Below are positions 18,468 to 26,225 of a DNA stretch of 64,000 nucleotides, piece after piece. The position numbers were made by a program, and so were the translations under genes. The notes under the pieces were generated by a model. The model was not told the origin of the DNA. It ran no database searches and saw only the letters and a program-made list of their open reading frames with translations. This DNA comes from Enterobacter asburiae (GTDB lineage Bacteria; Pseudomonadota; Gammaproteobacteria; Enterobacterales; Enterobacteriaceae). The stretch lies in contig NZ_AP019632.1 in assembly GCF_007035645.1 (NCBI RefSeq), positions 62,001 through 126,000 on the forward strand, given 5' to 3'. Every line of letters starts with the position of its first letter. Position 1 is the stretch's first letter.

Positions 18468-18485
18468 CCGTTAAAAGCCTAACGG
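18468..18485 (+). promoter_or_regulatory. Hairpin next to the methyltransferase ribosome binding site
   Basis: CCGTTA, 6 bases, TAACGG: a perfect 6-bp inverted repeat whose last base meets the GAGGGA ribosome binding site at 18485-18490. It could be an operator or an mRNA hairpin that limits translation. Confidence 0.35.
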
Positions 18486-18497
18486 AGGGAAGACGAC

Positions 18498-19496
18498 ATG
18501 AACTGGCAGCCTTTTCGCGGCGATGCACCGGAAAATATGACGATTTTCAGCGCGTCATTTCCCGACGTCAGCGACCAGTGGCCGATGAAAGACGACGCTG
18601 CCCGTGAGATCGCCTCCCTTGACCGCGCCCTGAAAGCCGAGCCAGCGCTCCGGCCTCCGAGGGTGGAATACGACGAAGGGGGGCAGGCCGTGCTTGTCCC
18701 GCAGAACCGCTATTCCGAACAGGCCTTCCGCAACCGCCCGGCGCTCACCGCGTGGCGCACCCGGCTGGTGCCCTCCGCGCTGGCGCTGTTTGTGGTGCAA
18801 AACCCGCTGGAGGACCGCCTGCCCGACGGCACGAAAATGGACAGCGACAGCCGCCAGTGGTTTATACACGCTAACGATGCGGTTGGCGTGCGATCCCGCG
18901 CCAGGGTGCTGGCCGCGCTGGTGGATAAGTACATTCACAACGAAAGTGAAAATAACTGGGTTAGCCTCGCAAGCGGTGCCGCCATTCCGGTGCTGGAGGC
19001 ACTGCGCGAAGCAAAGCTTGACGGCCAGCGGGTGTATCTCACGCTGGTGGACAAAGACCCGGTGGCGCTCAGCTGGGCCGAAACCATGGCGGCGCAGGAA
19101 GGGATTGTGGTGGGCGAACAGCTGACGCTGCTCAGGCGCAACCTGCTCCATACGCTGGTGCGTAACGAGGACCTGCTGCTGGAGCTCGGCGAGCACCAGG
19201 CCGAACTGGTCGACGCGCTGGGGATTTTTGAATACTTCAACGATACCGATGCGGTGATTTTTCTCCAGCGCGCGCTGCGGCTGGTTAAGCCCGGCGGCGC
19301 GGTGATTGTGTCGAACATGCTCACCAGCAGCCCGCAAATTGACTTTGTGCTGCGGGGTATCGGCTGGGAGGATATTCACCCGAGATCGTTACAGCAGCTG
19401 CAGGATATTCACCTCGCGGCGGGCGTACCGGTGGAAAACGTCACCGTGGTGGTGCCGAAGGACGGGGTGTACGCGGTGATGGAGATTAGGGTTTAG
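18498..19496 (+). CDS. Class I SAM-dependent methyltransferase
   Basis: 332 residues. A SAM-binding Rossmann fold occupies the second half: motif I-like WVSLASGAAIPVLEAL (about 152), acidic strand VYLTLVDKDPVAL, and the motif for the end of strand 4, VDALGIFEYF, then the LVKPGGAVIVSNM segment typical of methyltransferases. The N-terminal 130 residues have no motif that I recognise. The substrate is unknown. The start ATG follows GAGGGA by seven bases, and a palindromic repeat lies after the stop. It is a stand-alone gene between a GlxA-type regulator and a GNAT enzyme. Confidence 0.75.
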   Translation: MNWQPFRGDAPENMTIFSASFPDVSDQWPMKDDAAREIASLDRALKAEPALRPPRVEYDEGGQAVLVPQNRYSEQAFRNRPALTAWRTRLVPSALALFVVQNPLEDRLPDGTKMDSDSRQWFIHANDAVGVRSRARVLAALVDKYIHNESENNWVSLASGAAIPVLEALREAKLDGQRVYLTLVDKDPVALSWAETMAAQEGIVVGEQLTLLRRNLLHTLVRNEDLLLELGEHQAELVDALGIFEYFNDTDAVIFLQRALRLVKPGGAVIVSNMLTSSPQIDFVLRGIGWEDIHPRSLQQLQDIHLAAGVPVENVTVVVPKDGVYAVMEIRV

Positions 19497-19502
19497 CTCG
19501 AC

Positions 19503-19547
19503 CTGTTCCCTTTCCCTGAGGGAGAGGGTTAGGGTGAGGGGGAACAG
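19503..19547. repeat. Palindromic intergenic repeat, CCCTCACCCTAACCCTC family
   Basis: Outer arms CTGTTCCC / GGGAACAG enclose TCCCTGAGGGA and GAGAGGGTTAGGGTGAGGG. The inner motif recurs, inverted and doubled, at 26145-26225. It forms a strong hairpin just after the methyltransferase stop and may act as terminator or mRNA stabiliser, like other enterobacterial REP-type repeats. Confidence 0.75.
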
Positions 19548-19597
19548 ACCGCAAAGCGTGGCTTGAAATAGTTCGGTTTTCCAATCATGATCCCCCC

Positions 19598-20041
19598 ATG
19601 AAAATAGAAACCGCACTCCCCACACACTTCGAACGTCTGGTCGCGATCTGGGAATCCTCCGTCCGCGCCACCCATCACTTTTTACAGGAAAGCGATATTG
19701 CGGCGTTGCGCCCGCTATTGCTTAACGCCTATCTGCCTAACCTCAAGGTCGTGATCGCTCGCGATGACGCAGGCGTTATTCACGGCTTTTTAGGCGTGGA
19801 TGAAAACCGCATTGAAATGCTGTTTGTTGATAACGCGAGCCGCGGGAAGGGCGTCGGGAAATTGCTGCTCCAGCACGCCATTGCAGAGTTTGGCGCGAAC
19901 GAAGTGGACGTGAATGAGCAGAACCCGCAGGGTGTGGGATTTTATCGCCATATGGGGTTTGAGCAGGTCGGACGCTCGGAACTGGACGGGCAGGGGAATC
20001 CGTTTCCGTTGCTGCATATGCGGTTGGGTGAGTATAAATAA
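19598..20041 (+). CDS. GNAT acetyltransferase, YjaB-like
   Basis: 147 residues covering a whole GNAT fold: acetyl-CoA pyrophosphate loop in RGKGVGKLLLQHA (R/QxxGxG/A) and the C-terminal VNEQNPQGVGFYRHMGF motif shared with E. coli YjaB, followed by GRSELDGQGNPFPLLHM. It probably N-acetylates a small molecule or protein; the substrate is unknown. Last ordinary-composition gene before the AT-rich cluster at selC. Confidence 0.85.
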   Translation: MKIETALPTHFERLVAIWESSVRATHHFLQESDIAALRPLLLNAYLPNLKVVIARDDAGVIHGFLGVDENRIEMLFVDNASRGKGVGKLLLQHAIAEFGANEVDVNEQNPQGVGFYRHMGFEQVGRSELDGQGNPFPLLHMRLGEYK

Positions 20042-20168
20042 TCAGTAGATAATTTAAAACGTTACCGTAATTTCTGAGGGATATAATAACACCCTTATCA
20101 TTCATTAAAAAAATAATTGTATTAAGTTACGGTGATATTAATATAGCTCTCGCAAAAGGAGAGCGCAG

Positions 20169-20629
20169 ATGAGCGATGGAATAAAAATTGGCGGAGTGCG
20201 ACTGCTAACGCTCGGTGAAATTAACCTTGCCAAAACACTTTATGGTTTAAGTATTCGTTATAATGAAGTGTGGATTCATCGGGGAAGTTATTTGCCCTTC
20301 AATATGCAGAATTTCAGAACCGCAATGACGCCAAACGGTGAGATTTACTTTATGGAAGGTACGTATGAAAACGACTTTACGGTATGATGGTACGCCTTCG
20401 TGGAGCATTCTCCTGGGCTGTCGACTATTTCTACCATTTAGATAAACATCACTTGCTTGATTACGGTCTCGAGCAACAAGCCTCTATCGTCAGTGATTTC
20501 TGGCTGCTCAATACCTATGGATTTGATCCCCGCAGCAACCTGCATAAACTCATTGATTACGACCCATCGGAACCAAAACAGGATCTTCTCAGGCGGTATG
20601 AAGTTATTTTAGGAGACTTTCCACAGTGA
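20169..20629 (+). pseudogene. Broken T6SS-associated metallopeptidase-type effector
   Basis: Two abutting frames look like the two ends of one protein. The first (20169-20387) has MSDGIKIGGVRLLTLGEI and NEVWIHRGSYLPFNMQ...TPNGEIYF. The second (20384-20629, frame +2 relative) has MMVRLRGAFSWAVDYFYHLD...DYGLEQQASIVSDF. As I recall the family (zincin-like proteins often called Rhs/Vgr-related), an HExxH-containing segment of roughly 20-25 residues joins these parts. Here the text passes straight from ENDFT to MMVRLRG with a frame change, so the zinc site is gone. The TGA of the first frame overlaps ATG of the second, so both halves might still be translated, but neither could be catalytic. A lipoprotein gene follows at once. 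The family call rests on memory of the motifs. Confidence 0.55.
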
Positions 20630-20970
20630 AACTAAAAATTCTATTCATTCCGATTATCTCAATGTTGACCGGTTGTCCGGGTGAAAACCTGAATATTCCT
20701 GAGCAGCGAATGATCATGATAAATGGCAATCATTTTTGTTTTAGTGTCGACGAAAAAGATATTTTGAATGGATATACAATTTCGTCTATGCAACACGGTA
20801 AATATAAAGAGTTTGCGGCCGAATTTCAAAGGCGTTCATATCCAGATAGTTGTATCGAGATTGCCTTGCCAGCTGGCTATGCCTATGAAATCTCTTATAC
20901 CTTGAATGAGCGAAATTATTACTATCCATTTTTCAAGGATAATGACGGCAGAGTCATAAATTATCATTAG
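20626..20970 (+). CDS. Small lipoprotein, putative T6SS effector immunity protein
   Basis: 114 residues with a short signal peptide and lipobox MLTGC (Cys17), then a small periplasmic domain with two further cysteines. The GTG start overlaps the stop of the broken effector frame, with AGGAG ten bases upstream, so it is coupled to that gene. A periplasmic lipoprotein coupled to an effector is the pattern of a T6SS immunity protein. Since its effector looks dead it may now be an orphan immunity gene. The AT-rich codon use matches its neighbours. Confidence 0.6.
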   Translation: MKLKILFIPIISMLTGCPGENLNIPEQRMIMINGNHFCFSVDEKDILNGYTISSMQHGKYKEFAAEFQRRSYPDSCIEIALPAGYAYEISYTLNERNYYYPFFKDNDGRVINYH

Positions 20971-20981
20971 GAGGAAAGTCA

Positions 20982-21464
20982 ATGTCATTACCCGCATACA
21001 TGTTTCTTTATGATGAAAATGGAAACCCGATCAAAGGCAGCTGCAATGTTTCGGGCAGAGAAGGTGCGATTGAGATCCTTAACAGCAATTACCACAACCA
21101 TCAGGTTTGCAGCGCCAGCACGGGCAATCTTATGGGTGCCAGAGAACATGGGGCATTCACTATCCATAAGCAGATCGACAAAACGTCGCCTTACTTTGCA
21201 GATGCTTTATGTCAAAGCAAAAGGCTACAGAAAGCGGTTATCCACTACTATGATGTGAACGAAGCAGGATTTGAATTCGAGGTGTACCGCATAACGCTGG
21301 ATAGTATCGTGATTATGTCTGGCGATGCTGCCCATACCTGGGTTCCGGGGGCGCCTGGTCATAATATGATGGAAAGCATCGGGATTCGTTATCGCGGTAT
21401 CGAGTGGTTTTATCTGGAGGGACATATTAAATATGAGGATCACTGGAATAAGGTGCCTCAGTGA
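20982..21464 (+). CDS. hcp: Orphan Hcp-family type VI secretion protein
   Basis: 160 residues of the Hcp (DUF796) family, the hexameric ring protein that stacks into the T6SS tube and carries or binds small effectors. Visible: the start MSLPAYMFLYDENGNPIKG, the central REHGAFTIHKQIDKTSPYF, and YEVYRITL-like and GIRYRGIEWFYLEGHIKYEDHW segments. AGGAGG precedes the ATG. No T6SS sheath, baseplate or ClpV gene is in the window, so it must serve a machine encoded elsewhere. The next gene starts on its stop codon (TGATG). Confidence 0.82.
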   Translation: MSLPAYMFLYDENGNPIKGSCNVSGREGAIEILNSNYHNHQVCSASTGNLMGAREHGAFTIHKQIDKTSPYFADALCQSKRLQKAVIHYYDVNEAGFEFEVYRITLDSIVIMSGDAAHTWVPGAPGHNMMESIGIRYRGIEWFYLEGHIKYEDHWNKVPQ

Positions 21465-22030
21465 TGCTGTTAGTGAAGATTGGGTCCCTCTACCTTGATG
21501 GAGAGGGATTTAAAAAATTAGTTACTGGTAATTTGCCCGATGATTACGCCACGCACTTTTTCGCCATCGAAGTAATAGGAGACCGTATTACTCTGGATGA
21601 ATCCATTCTGTACTGGCGTCTCCTGATAAAAAAGCATCGCTTTCTTTCTGGAAGGTCAAAAAGAATTTTCTTTAAAGGTGTAATGAGCTTTTACCCACTC
21701 GTCACGAATGAGAGGCAGTTAAGAGAACTGGATGGATGGTTAGTTTCTACTATTTATAGAGCTTTATTGTTAAGATCAAAACTTCTTGCTCAGCATGGAT
21801 ATAACAGAAATCATAGTTTCCCATTCAATCAGTCTAAAGTTAACTTACTTACTAATTGTTCAAAAGTTAACTTACTTACTAATTGTTCAAAAGTTAAAAT
21901 TAATGGAAAAAAATTATTGGAGATTCCTAGTTTCCTTTTGATCAGCAAAGCATTAAGGAAAGGGTTAATAGAAAATGGCATTGAAAGAGTAATGAATCCC
22001 AATTCACAAAATTACAACTACCGATGGTAG
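21464..22030 (+). CDS. Unrecognised protein downstream of Hcp, with internal tandem duplication
   Basis: 188 residues, basic and AT-rich. The ATG overlaps the hcp stop, so it is coupled to Hcp and could be its cargo or a gene trapped beside it. The stretch from about residue 60 ([17 protein letters not shown] ... [21 protein letters not shown]) and the tail ([21 protein letters not shown] ... ERVMNPNS) recall the C-terminal region of reverse-transcriptase-like proteins, but no YxDD catalytic motif is present, so it would be a fragment. That resemblance is an impression only. A 9-residue unit, SKVNLLTNC, is tandemly duplicated near residue 125. The stop lies five bases before the selC 3' end. 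Confidence 0.5.
   Translation: MLLVKIGSLYLDGEGFKKLVTGNLPDDYATHFFAIEVIGDRITLDESILYWRLLIKKHRFLSGRSKRIFFKGVMSFYPLVTNERQLRELDGWLVSTIYRALLLRSKLLAQHGYNRNHSFPFNQSKVNLLTNCSKVNLLTNCSKVKINGKKLLEIPSFLLISKALRKGLIENGIERVMNPNSQNYNYRW
21836..21897 (+). repeat. 27-bp direct tandem repeat inside the gene
   Basis: Two perfect 27-bp copies (21836-21862 and 21863-21889) and the first 8 bases of a third. The length is a multiple of three, so the frame is kept. This is a typical slippage duplication. Confidence 0.95.
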
Positions 22031-22035
22031 GGGAC

Positions 22036-22130
22036 TGGCGGAAGATCACAGGAGTCGAACCTGCCCGGGAACGCTGGCGTCCCCAACTGGATTTGAAGTC
22101 CAGCCACCTCACCGGAGATGACGATCTTCC
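22036..22130 (-). tRNA. selC: tRNA-Sec (UCA)
   Basis: 95 bases on the minus strand, from GGAAGATCG to the encoded CCA, with the anticodon loop CTTCAAA (UCA) in GGACTTCAAATCC. It has the long acceptor stem (GGAAGATC pairing with GATCTTCC) and large variable arm (TTGGGGACGCCAGCGTTCCC) of selenocysteine tRNA, and differs from E. coli selC at few positions. It inserts selenocysteine at UGA. The gene is a common integration site for islands, and here it divides the accessory left part from the backbone. Confidence 0.97.
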
Positions 22131-22161
22131 GCGCCTCGATTGCTACATGGAGGCGGGGCGC

Positions 22162-22190
22162 ATTATAGCTACTTTCAGGCATTTACCACA
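22162..22190 (-). promoter_or_regulatory. selC promoter
   Basis: TATAAT (minus strand, 22162-22167) lies 31 bases before the tRNA start and is followed by a GC-rich discriminator GCGCCCCGCC, the hallmark of stringently controlled stable-RNA promoters. With a 17-base spacer the -35 position reads TGTGGT, a poor match. Confidence 0.6.
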
Positions 22191-22418
22191 TACCCCGACA
22201 CACTTTTTTCACCTCTCTTTTGACCTGTACACCCCTGTTTCAGTTAATTCCTAAGAAAATCCTCATGTTAGCCCCTCGTGCTCCCAACATTTACCGCGAT
22301 CACAAAAAACAAGAAACGTAATCTGCTAACCAGAAAACGCAATACCCGCTCCTGAAACAATGGTTTAAAACTCTGTAACCGGTCTCAGCGCCCCCTACAG
22401 CGTGAAGGATAAAAAAAG

Positions 22419-23810
22419 ATGAGCGAAGTATTGTCAGTTAAAGAGAAGATTGGCTACGGCATGGGAGATGCCGCCAGCCACATCATTTTTGATAACGTCA
22501 TGTTGTACATGATGTTTTTCTACACCGATATTTTCGGCATTCCCGCCGGGTTTGTCGGCACCATGTTCCTGCTGGCGCGCGCGCTGGATGCGATCTCCGA
22601 CCCGTGCATGGGGCTGATTGCCGACCGCACCCGCAGCCGCTGGGGCAAGTTCCGTCCGTGGATTTTGTTCGGTGCCATCCCGTTCGGCATCGTCTGCGTG
22701 CTGGCCTACACCACGCCGGACCTCAGCCTCAACGGCAAAATGGTTTACGCCGCAGTTACGTACACCCTGCTGACCCTGCTCTATACCGTGGTCAATATCC
22801 CCTACTGCGCGCTGGGCGGCGTGATCACCAACGACCCGACGCAGCGCATCTCCCTTCAGTCCTGGCGCTTTGTGCTGGCAACGGCGGGCGGCATGCTCTC
22901 CACGGTGCTGATGATGCCGCTGGTGAACCTGATTGGCGGCGACGATAAGGCGTTCGGCTTCCAGGGCGGCATCGCCGTGCTGTCGGTGGTCGCGTTCCTG
23001 ATGCTGGCGTTCTGCTTCTTCACCACCAAAGAGCGCATCCAGGTGCCGCCGAGCACCACCTCCATGCGGGAAGACCTGCGCGACATCTGGCACAACGACC
23101 AGTGGCGCATCGTCGGCGTACTCACCATCCTCAACATCCTCGCAGTCTGCGTGCGAGGCGGCGCGATGATGTACTACTGCACCTGGATCATGGGCTCGCC
23201 GGAGGTGTTCGTCGCGTTCCTCACTACCTACTGCGTCGGCAACCTGATTGGCTCCGCGCTGGCGAAACCGCTCACCGACTGGAAGTGCAAGGTCAGCATC
23301 TTCTGGTGGACCAACGCCGCGCTGGCGGTGGTCAGCGTGGCGATGTTCTTCGTGCCGATGCACGCCACCGTGCTGATGTTCGCCTTTATCTTCGTCATCG
23401 GCGTGCTGCACCAGCTGGTGACGCCGATCCAGTGGGTGATGATGTCCGATACCGTCGACTACGGCGAATGGACCAACGGCAAGCGCCTGACCGGCATCAG
23501 CTTTGCGGGCACGCTGTTCGTGCTGAAGCTCGGCCTGGCGCTGGGCGGGGCGATGATCGGCTGGATGCTGGCAGGTGGCGGCTACGACGCGGCAGCCAAA
23601 ACCCAGAACAGCGCGACCATCAGCATCATTATCGGCCTGTTTACCCTGGCTCCGGCGGTCTGCTACGTGCTGAGCGCCATTATCGCCAAGCGCTACTACA
23701 CGCTGAAAACCCCCTTCCTGACCAAAATCATGGGTGAGCTGGCGCAGGGCGCGCGCCGCAATCAGCAGGAGTTTGAAACCCTGCCGGTCAGCAAAGAATT
23801 GCAGAACTAA
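22419..23810 (+). CDS. yicJ: GPH-family sugar/cation symporter YicJ
   Basis: 463 residues, about twelve transmembrane segments, of the glycoside-pentoside-hexuronide:cation symporter family (MelB-like). Conserved family pieces: the N-terminal KIGYGMGDAASHIIFDN, DPCMGLIADRTRSRWGKFRPW and MMSDTVDYGEWTNGKR. With yicI 12 bases downstream it forms the alpha-xyloside operon, so the likely substrate is isoprimeverose or another alpha-xyloside taken up with Na+ or H+. It runs divergently from selC. Confidence 0.95.
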   Translation: MSEVLSVKEKIGYGMGDAASHIIFDNVMLYMMFFYTDIFGIPAGFVGTMFLLARALDAISDPCMGLIADRTRSRWGKFRPWILFGAIPFGIVCVLAYTTPDLSLNGKMVYAAVTYTLLTLLYTVVNIPYCALGGVITNDPTQRISLQSWRFVLATAGGMLSTVLMMPLVNLIGGDDKAFGFQGGIAVLSVVAFLMLAFCFFTTKERIQVPPSTTSMREDLRDIWHNDQWRIVGVLTILNILAVCVRGGAMMYYCTWIMGSPEVFVAFLTTYCVGNLIGSALAKPLTDWKCKVSIFWWTNAALAVVSVAMFFVPMHATVLMFAFIFVIGVLHQLVTPIQWVMMSDTVDYGEWTNGKRLTGISFAGTLFVLKLGLALGGAMIGWMLAGGGYDAAAKTQNSATISIIIGLFTLAPAVCYVLSAIIAKRYYTLKTPFLTKIMGELAQGARRNQQEFETLPVSKELQN

Positions 23811-23822
23811 GAGGACGAGAGC

Positions 23823-26141
23823 ATGAAAATCAGTGATGGAAACTGGCTTATTCAACCGGGCCTGAACGTGACGTATCCGGTTCAGGTGTTCGACGTGGAG
23901 CAGCAGGGCAACGACCTGGTGGTGTATGTGGCGCCGCGCGACGTGCGCGAACGCACCTGGCAGCTCGACACGTTGATGTTCACGGTGCGCCTGTTTGCCC
24001 CGCAGGAAGGGATTGTCGGGGTGCGCATTGAGCATTTTCAGGGCGCGCTGAATAACGGCCCGCACTATCCGCTGAACGTTCTTAAAGACGTGAAGGTAGA
24101 GATTGAAAACAACGCCGACTTTGCCGAGCTGAAAAGCGGCAGCGTCAGCGCGCGCGTCACCAAAGGCGAGTTCTGGGCGCTGGATTTCCTGCGCAACGGC
24201 CAGCGCATTACCGGCAGCCAGCTGAAAAACAACGGCTACGTGCAGGACAGCAATACCGACCGCAATTACGTGTTCGAACGTCTGGATCTGGGCGTGGGGG
24301 AAACGGTCTACGGTCTGGGAGAGCGCTTTACCGCGCTGGTGCGCAACGGCCAGACGGTCGAAACCTGGAACCGCGACGGCGGCACCAGCACCGAGCAGTC
24401 CTACAAAAATATCCCGTTCTACCTGACCAACCGCGGCTACGGCGTGCTGGTGAATCATCCCGAGAACGTCTCGTTTGAAGTCGGCTCCGAGAAGGTCTCC
24501 AAAGTGCAGTTCAGCGTGGAAGGGGAATATCTCGAGTACTTCGTGATCGACGGCCCGACGCCGAAAGAGGTGCTGAACCGCTATACGCAGTTTACCGGGC
24601 GTCCGGCGCTGCCGCCTGCGTGGTCGTTCGGCCTGTGGCTCACCACCTCGTTCACTACCAACTACGACGAAGCGACGGTAAACAGCTTTATCGACGGCAT
24701 GGCCGAGCGCGACCTGCCGCTGCACGTCTTCCACTTCGACTGCTTCTGGATGAAGGCCTTCCAGTGGTGCGACTTCGAGTGGGACCCTGTGACCTTCCCG
24801 GATCCGGAAGGCATGATCCGCCGCCTGAAGGAGAAAGGGCTGAAGGTCTGCGTGTGGATTAACCCGTACATCGGCCAGAAATCCCCGATTTTCCGGGAGC
24901 TGAAAGAGAAGGGCTACCTGCTCAGGCGCCCGGACGGCTCCCTGTGGCAGTGGGACAAATGGCAGCCGGGGCTGGCGATTTATGACTTCACCAACCCGGA
25001 CGCGTGCCGGTGGTATGCCGACAGGCTGAAAGGCCTGGTGGAAATCGGCGTCGACTGCTTCAAGACCGACTTCGGCGAGCGTATCCCGACGGACGTGCAG
25101 TGGTTCGACGGGTCCGATCCGCAGAAGATGCATAACCACTACGCCTACATCTATAACGAGCTGGTGTGGAACGTGCTGAAGGAGACGGTGGGGGAGGAAG
25201 AGGCGGTGCTGTTTGCCCGCTCGGCGTCCGTCGGGGCGCAGCAGTTTCCGGTGCACTGGGGCGGCGACTGCTACGCTAACTACGAGTCGATGGCCGAAAG
25301 CCTGCGCGGCGGGCTGTCGATTGGCCTGTCCGGCTTCGGGTTCTGGAGCCACGATATCGGCGGGTTCGAAAACACCGCTCCGGCGCATGTCTACAAACGC
25401 TGGTGCGCGTTCGGGCTGTTCTCCAGCCACAGCCGCCTGCACGGCAGCAAATCCTATCGCGTGCCGTGGGCGTACGATGACGAGTCCTGCGACGTGGTGC
25501 GCCACTTCACCCAGCAGAAGTGTCAGCTGATGCCGTACCTGTATCGTCAGGCGGCGCTGGCCCGCGAGTTCGGCACGCCGATGCTGCGGGCGATGATGCT
25601 GGAGTTCCCGGACGATCCGGCATGCGATTACCTCGACCGCCAGTACATGCTGGGGGATGCGGTGATGGTCGCGCCGGTGTTCTCCGAGGCGGGCGACGTG
25701 CAGTTCTACCTGCCGGAAGGACGCTGGACGCATCTGTGGCATAACGACGAAATTCAGGGCAGCCGCTGGCATAAGCAGCAGCACGATTTCATGAGCCTGC
25801 CGGTCTACGTGCGCGACAACACCCTCCTGGCGCTGGGCAACAATAACCAGAAGCCGGACTACGCGTGGAATGAGGGGACGGCCTTCCAGCTGTTTAACCT
25901 GGACGATGGCGCAACGGCGGTGAGCGAAGTGCCTGCGGCGGACGGGGCCGTGGCGTTTACGCTGAAGGCGTCACGTCGGGGCGATATCGTGACCTTTACC
26001 GGCGCGGGAGACGCGAAAAACTGGTCCGTGTGCTTGCGCAACGTACAGAAGGTGAGCGGCGTAAAAGGTGGTTCACACGCGGGCAGCGAATGGGGTGTGG
26101 TGGTGAAAGCGGAGGGGAATGAGGTGGTGGTTCACATTTAA
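23823..26141 (+). CDS. yicI: Alpha-xylosidase YicI (GH31)
   Basis: 772 residues, the same length as E. coli YicI, a cytoplasmic hexameric GH31 enzyme that releases alpha-xylose from isoprimeverose. The catalytic nucleophile is Asp416 in [10 protein letters not shown] and the acid/base is Asp482 in [11 protein letters not shown]; both positions follow from codon counting. The N-terminal beta-sandwich, the barrel and the C-terminal sandwiches are all present. It is translated from an operon with yicJ. A long palindromic repeat lies right after the stop. Confidence 0.97.
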   Translation: MKISDGNWLIQPGLNVTYPVQVFDVEQQGNDLVVYVAPRDVRERTWQLDTLMFTVRLFAPQEGIVGVRIEHFQGALNNGPHYPLNVLKDVKVEIENNADFAELKSGSVSARVTKGEFWALDFLRNGQRITGSQLKNNGYVQDSNTDRNYVFERLDLGVGETVYGLGERFTALVRNGQTVETWNRDGGTSTEQSYKNIPFYLTNRGYGVLVNHPENVSFEVGSEKVSKVQFSVEGEYLEYFVIDGPTPKEVLNRYTQFTGRPALPPAWSFGLWLTTSFTTNYDEATVNSFIDGMAERDLPLHVFHFDCFWMKAFQWCDFEWDPVTFPDPEGMIRRLKEKGLKVCVWINPYIGQKSPIFRELKEKGYLLRRPDGSLWQWDKWQPGLAIYDFTNPDACRWYADRLKGLVEIGVDCFKTDFGERIPTDVQWFDGSDPQKMHNHYAYIYNELVWNVLKETVGEEEAVLFARSASVGAQQFPVHWGGDCYANYESMAESLRGGLSIGLSGFGFWSHDIGGFENTAPAHVYKRWCAFGLFSSHSRLHGSKSYRVPWAYDDESCDVVRHFTQQKCQLMPYLYRQAALAREFGTPMLRAMMLEFPDDPACDYLDRQYMLGDAVMVAPVFSEAGDVQFYLPEGRWTHLWHNDEIQGSRWHKQQHDFMSLPVYVRDNTLLALGNNNQKPDYAWNEGTAFQLFNLDDGATAVSEVPAADGAVAFTLKASRRGDIVTFTGAGDAKNWSVCLRNVQKVSGVKGGSHAGSEWGVVVKAEGNEVVVHI

Positions 26142-26144
26142 TTC

Positions 26145-26225
26145 CCCTCACCCTAACCCTCTCCCCAAAGGGGCGAGGGAAGGGTTTGCTCCCTCTCCCT
26201 TTCAGGGAGAGGGCTGGGGTGAGGG
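26145..26225. repeat. 81-bp inverted intergenic repeat, invades the end of yicH
   Basis: A 21-base left arm (26145-26165, CCCTCACCCTAACCCTCTCCC) and an inverted right arm (26205-26225) differ at about two or three positions. The arms enclose two smaller palindromes (CTCCCCAAAGGGG and CTCCCTTTCAGGGAG). The motif family is the same as at 19503-19547. The right arm provides the last codons of yicH. Confidence 0.85.

Noticed and set aside
21836..21897. Direct repeats as a CRISPR array
   Set aside because: The 27-bp units are adjacent with no spacers and keep the reading frame of a gene.
22036..22130. Attachment-site duplication of the selC 3' end
   Set aside because: I looked for a second copy of TGGCGGAAGATCACAGGAG to the left and saw none in this window.
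22024..22254. 76-codon open frame across selC
   Set aside because: It overlaps the whole tRNA-Sec gene and has no ribosome binding site.
22434..25784. Antisense open frame of 1,116 codons opposite yicJ and yicI
   Set aside because: Its product is rich in His, Arg, Gln and Val without domains, as expected from the antisense of GC-rich codons. Both sense genes are complete and conserved, with catalytic residues in place.
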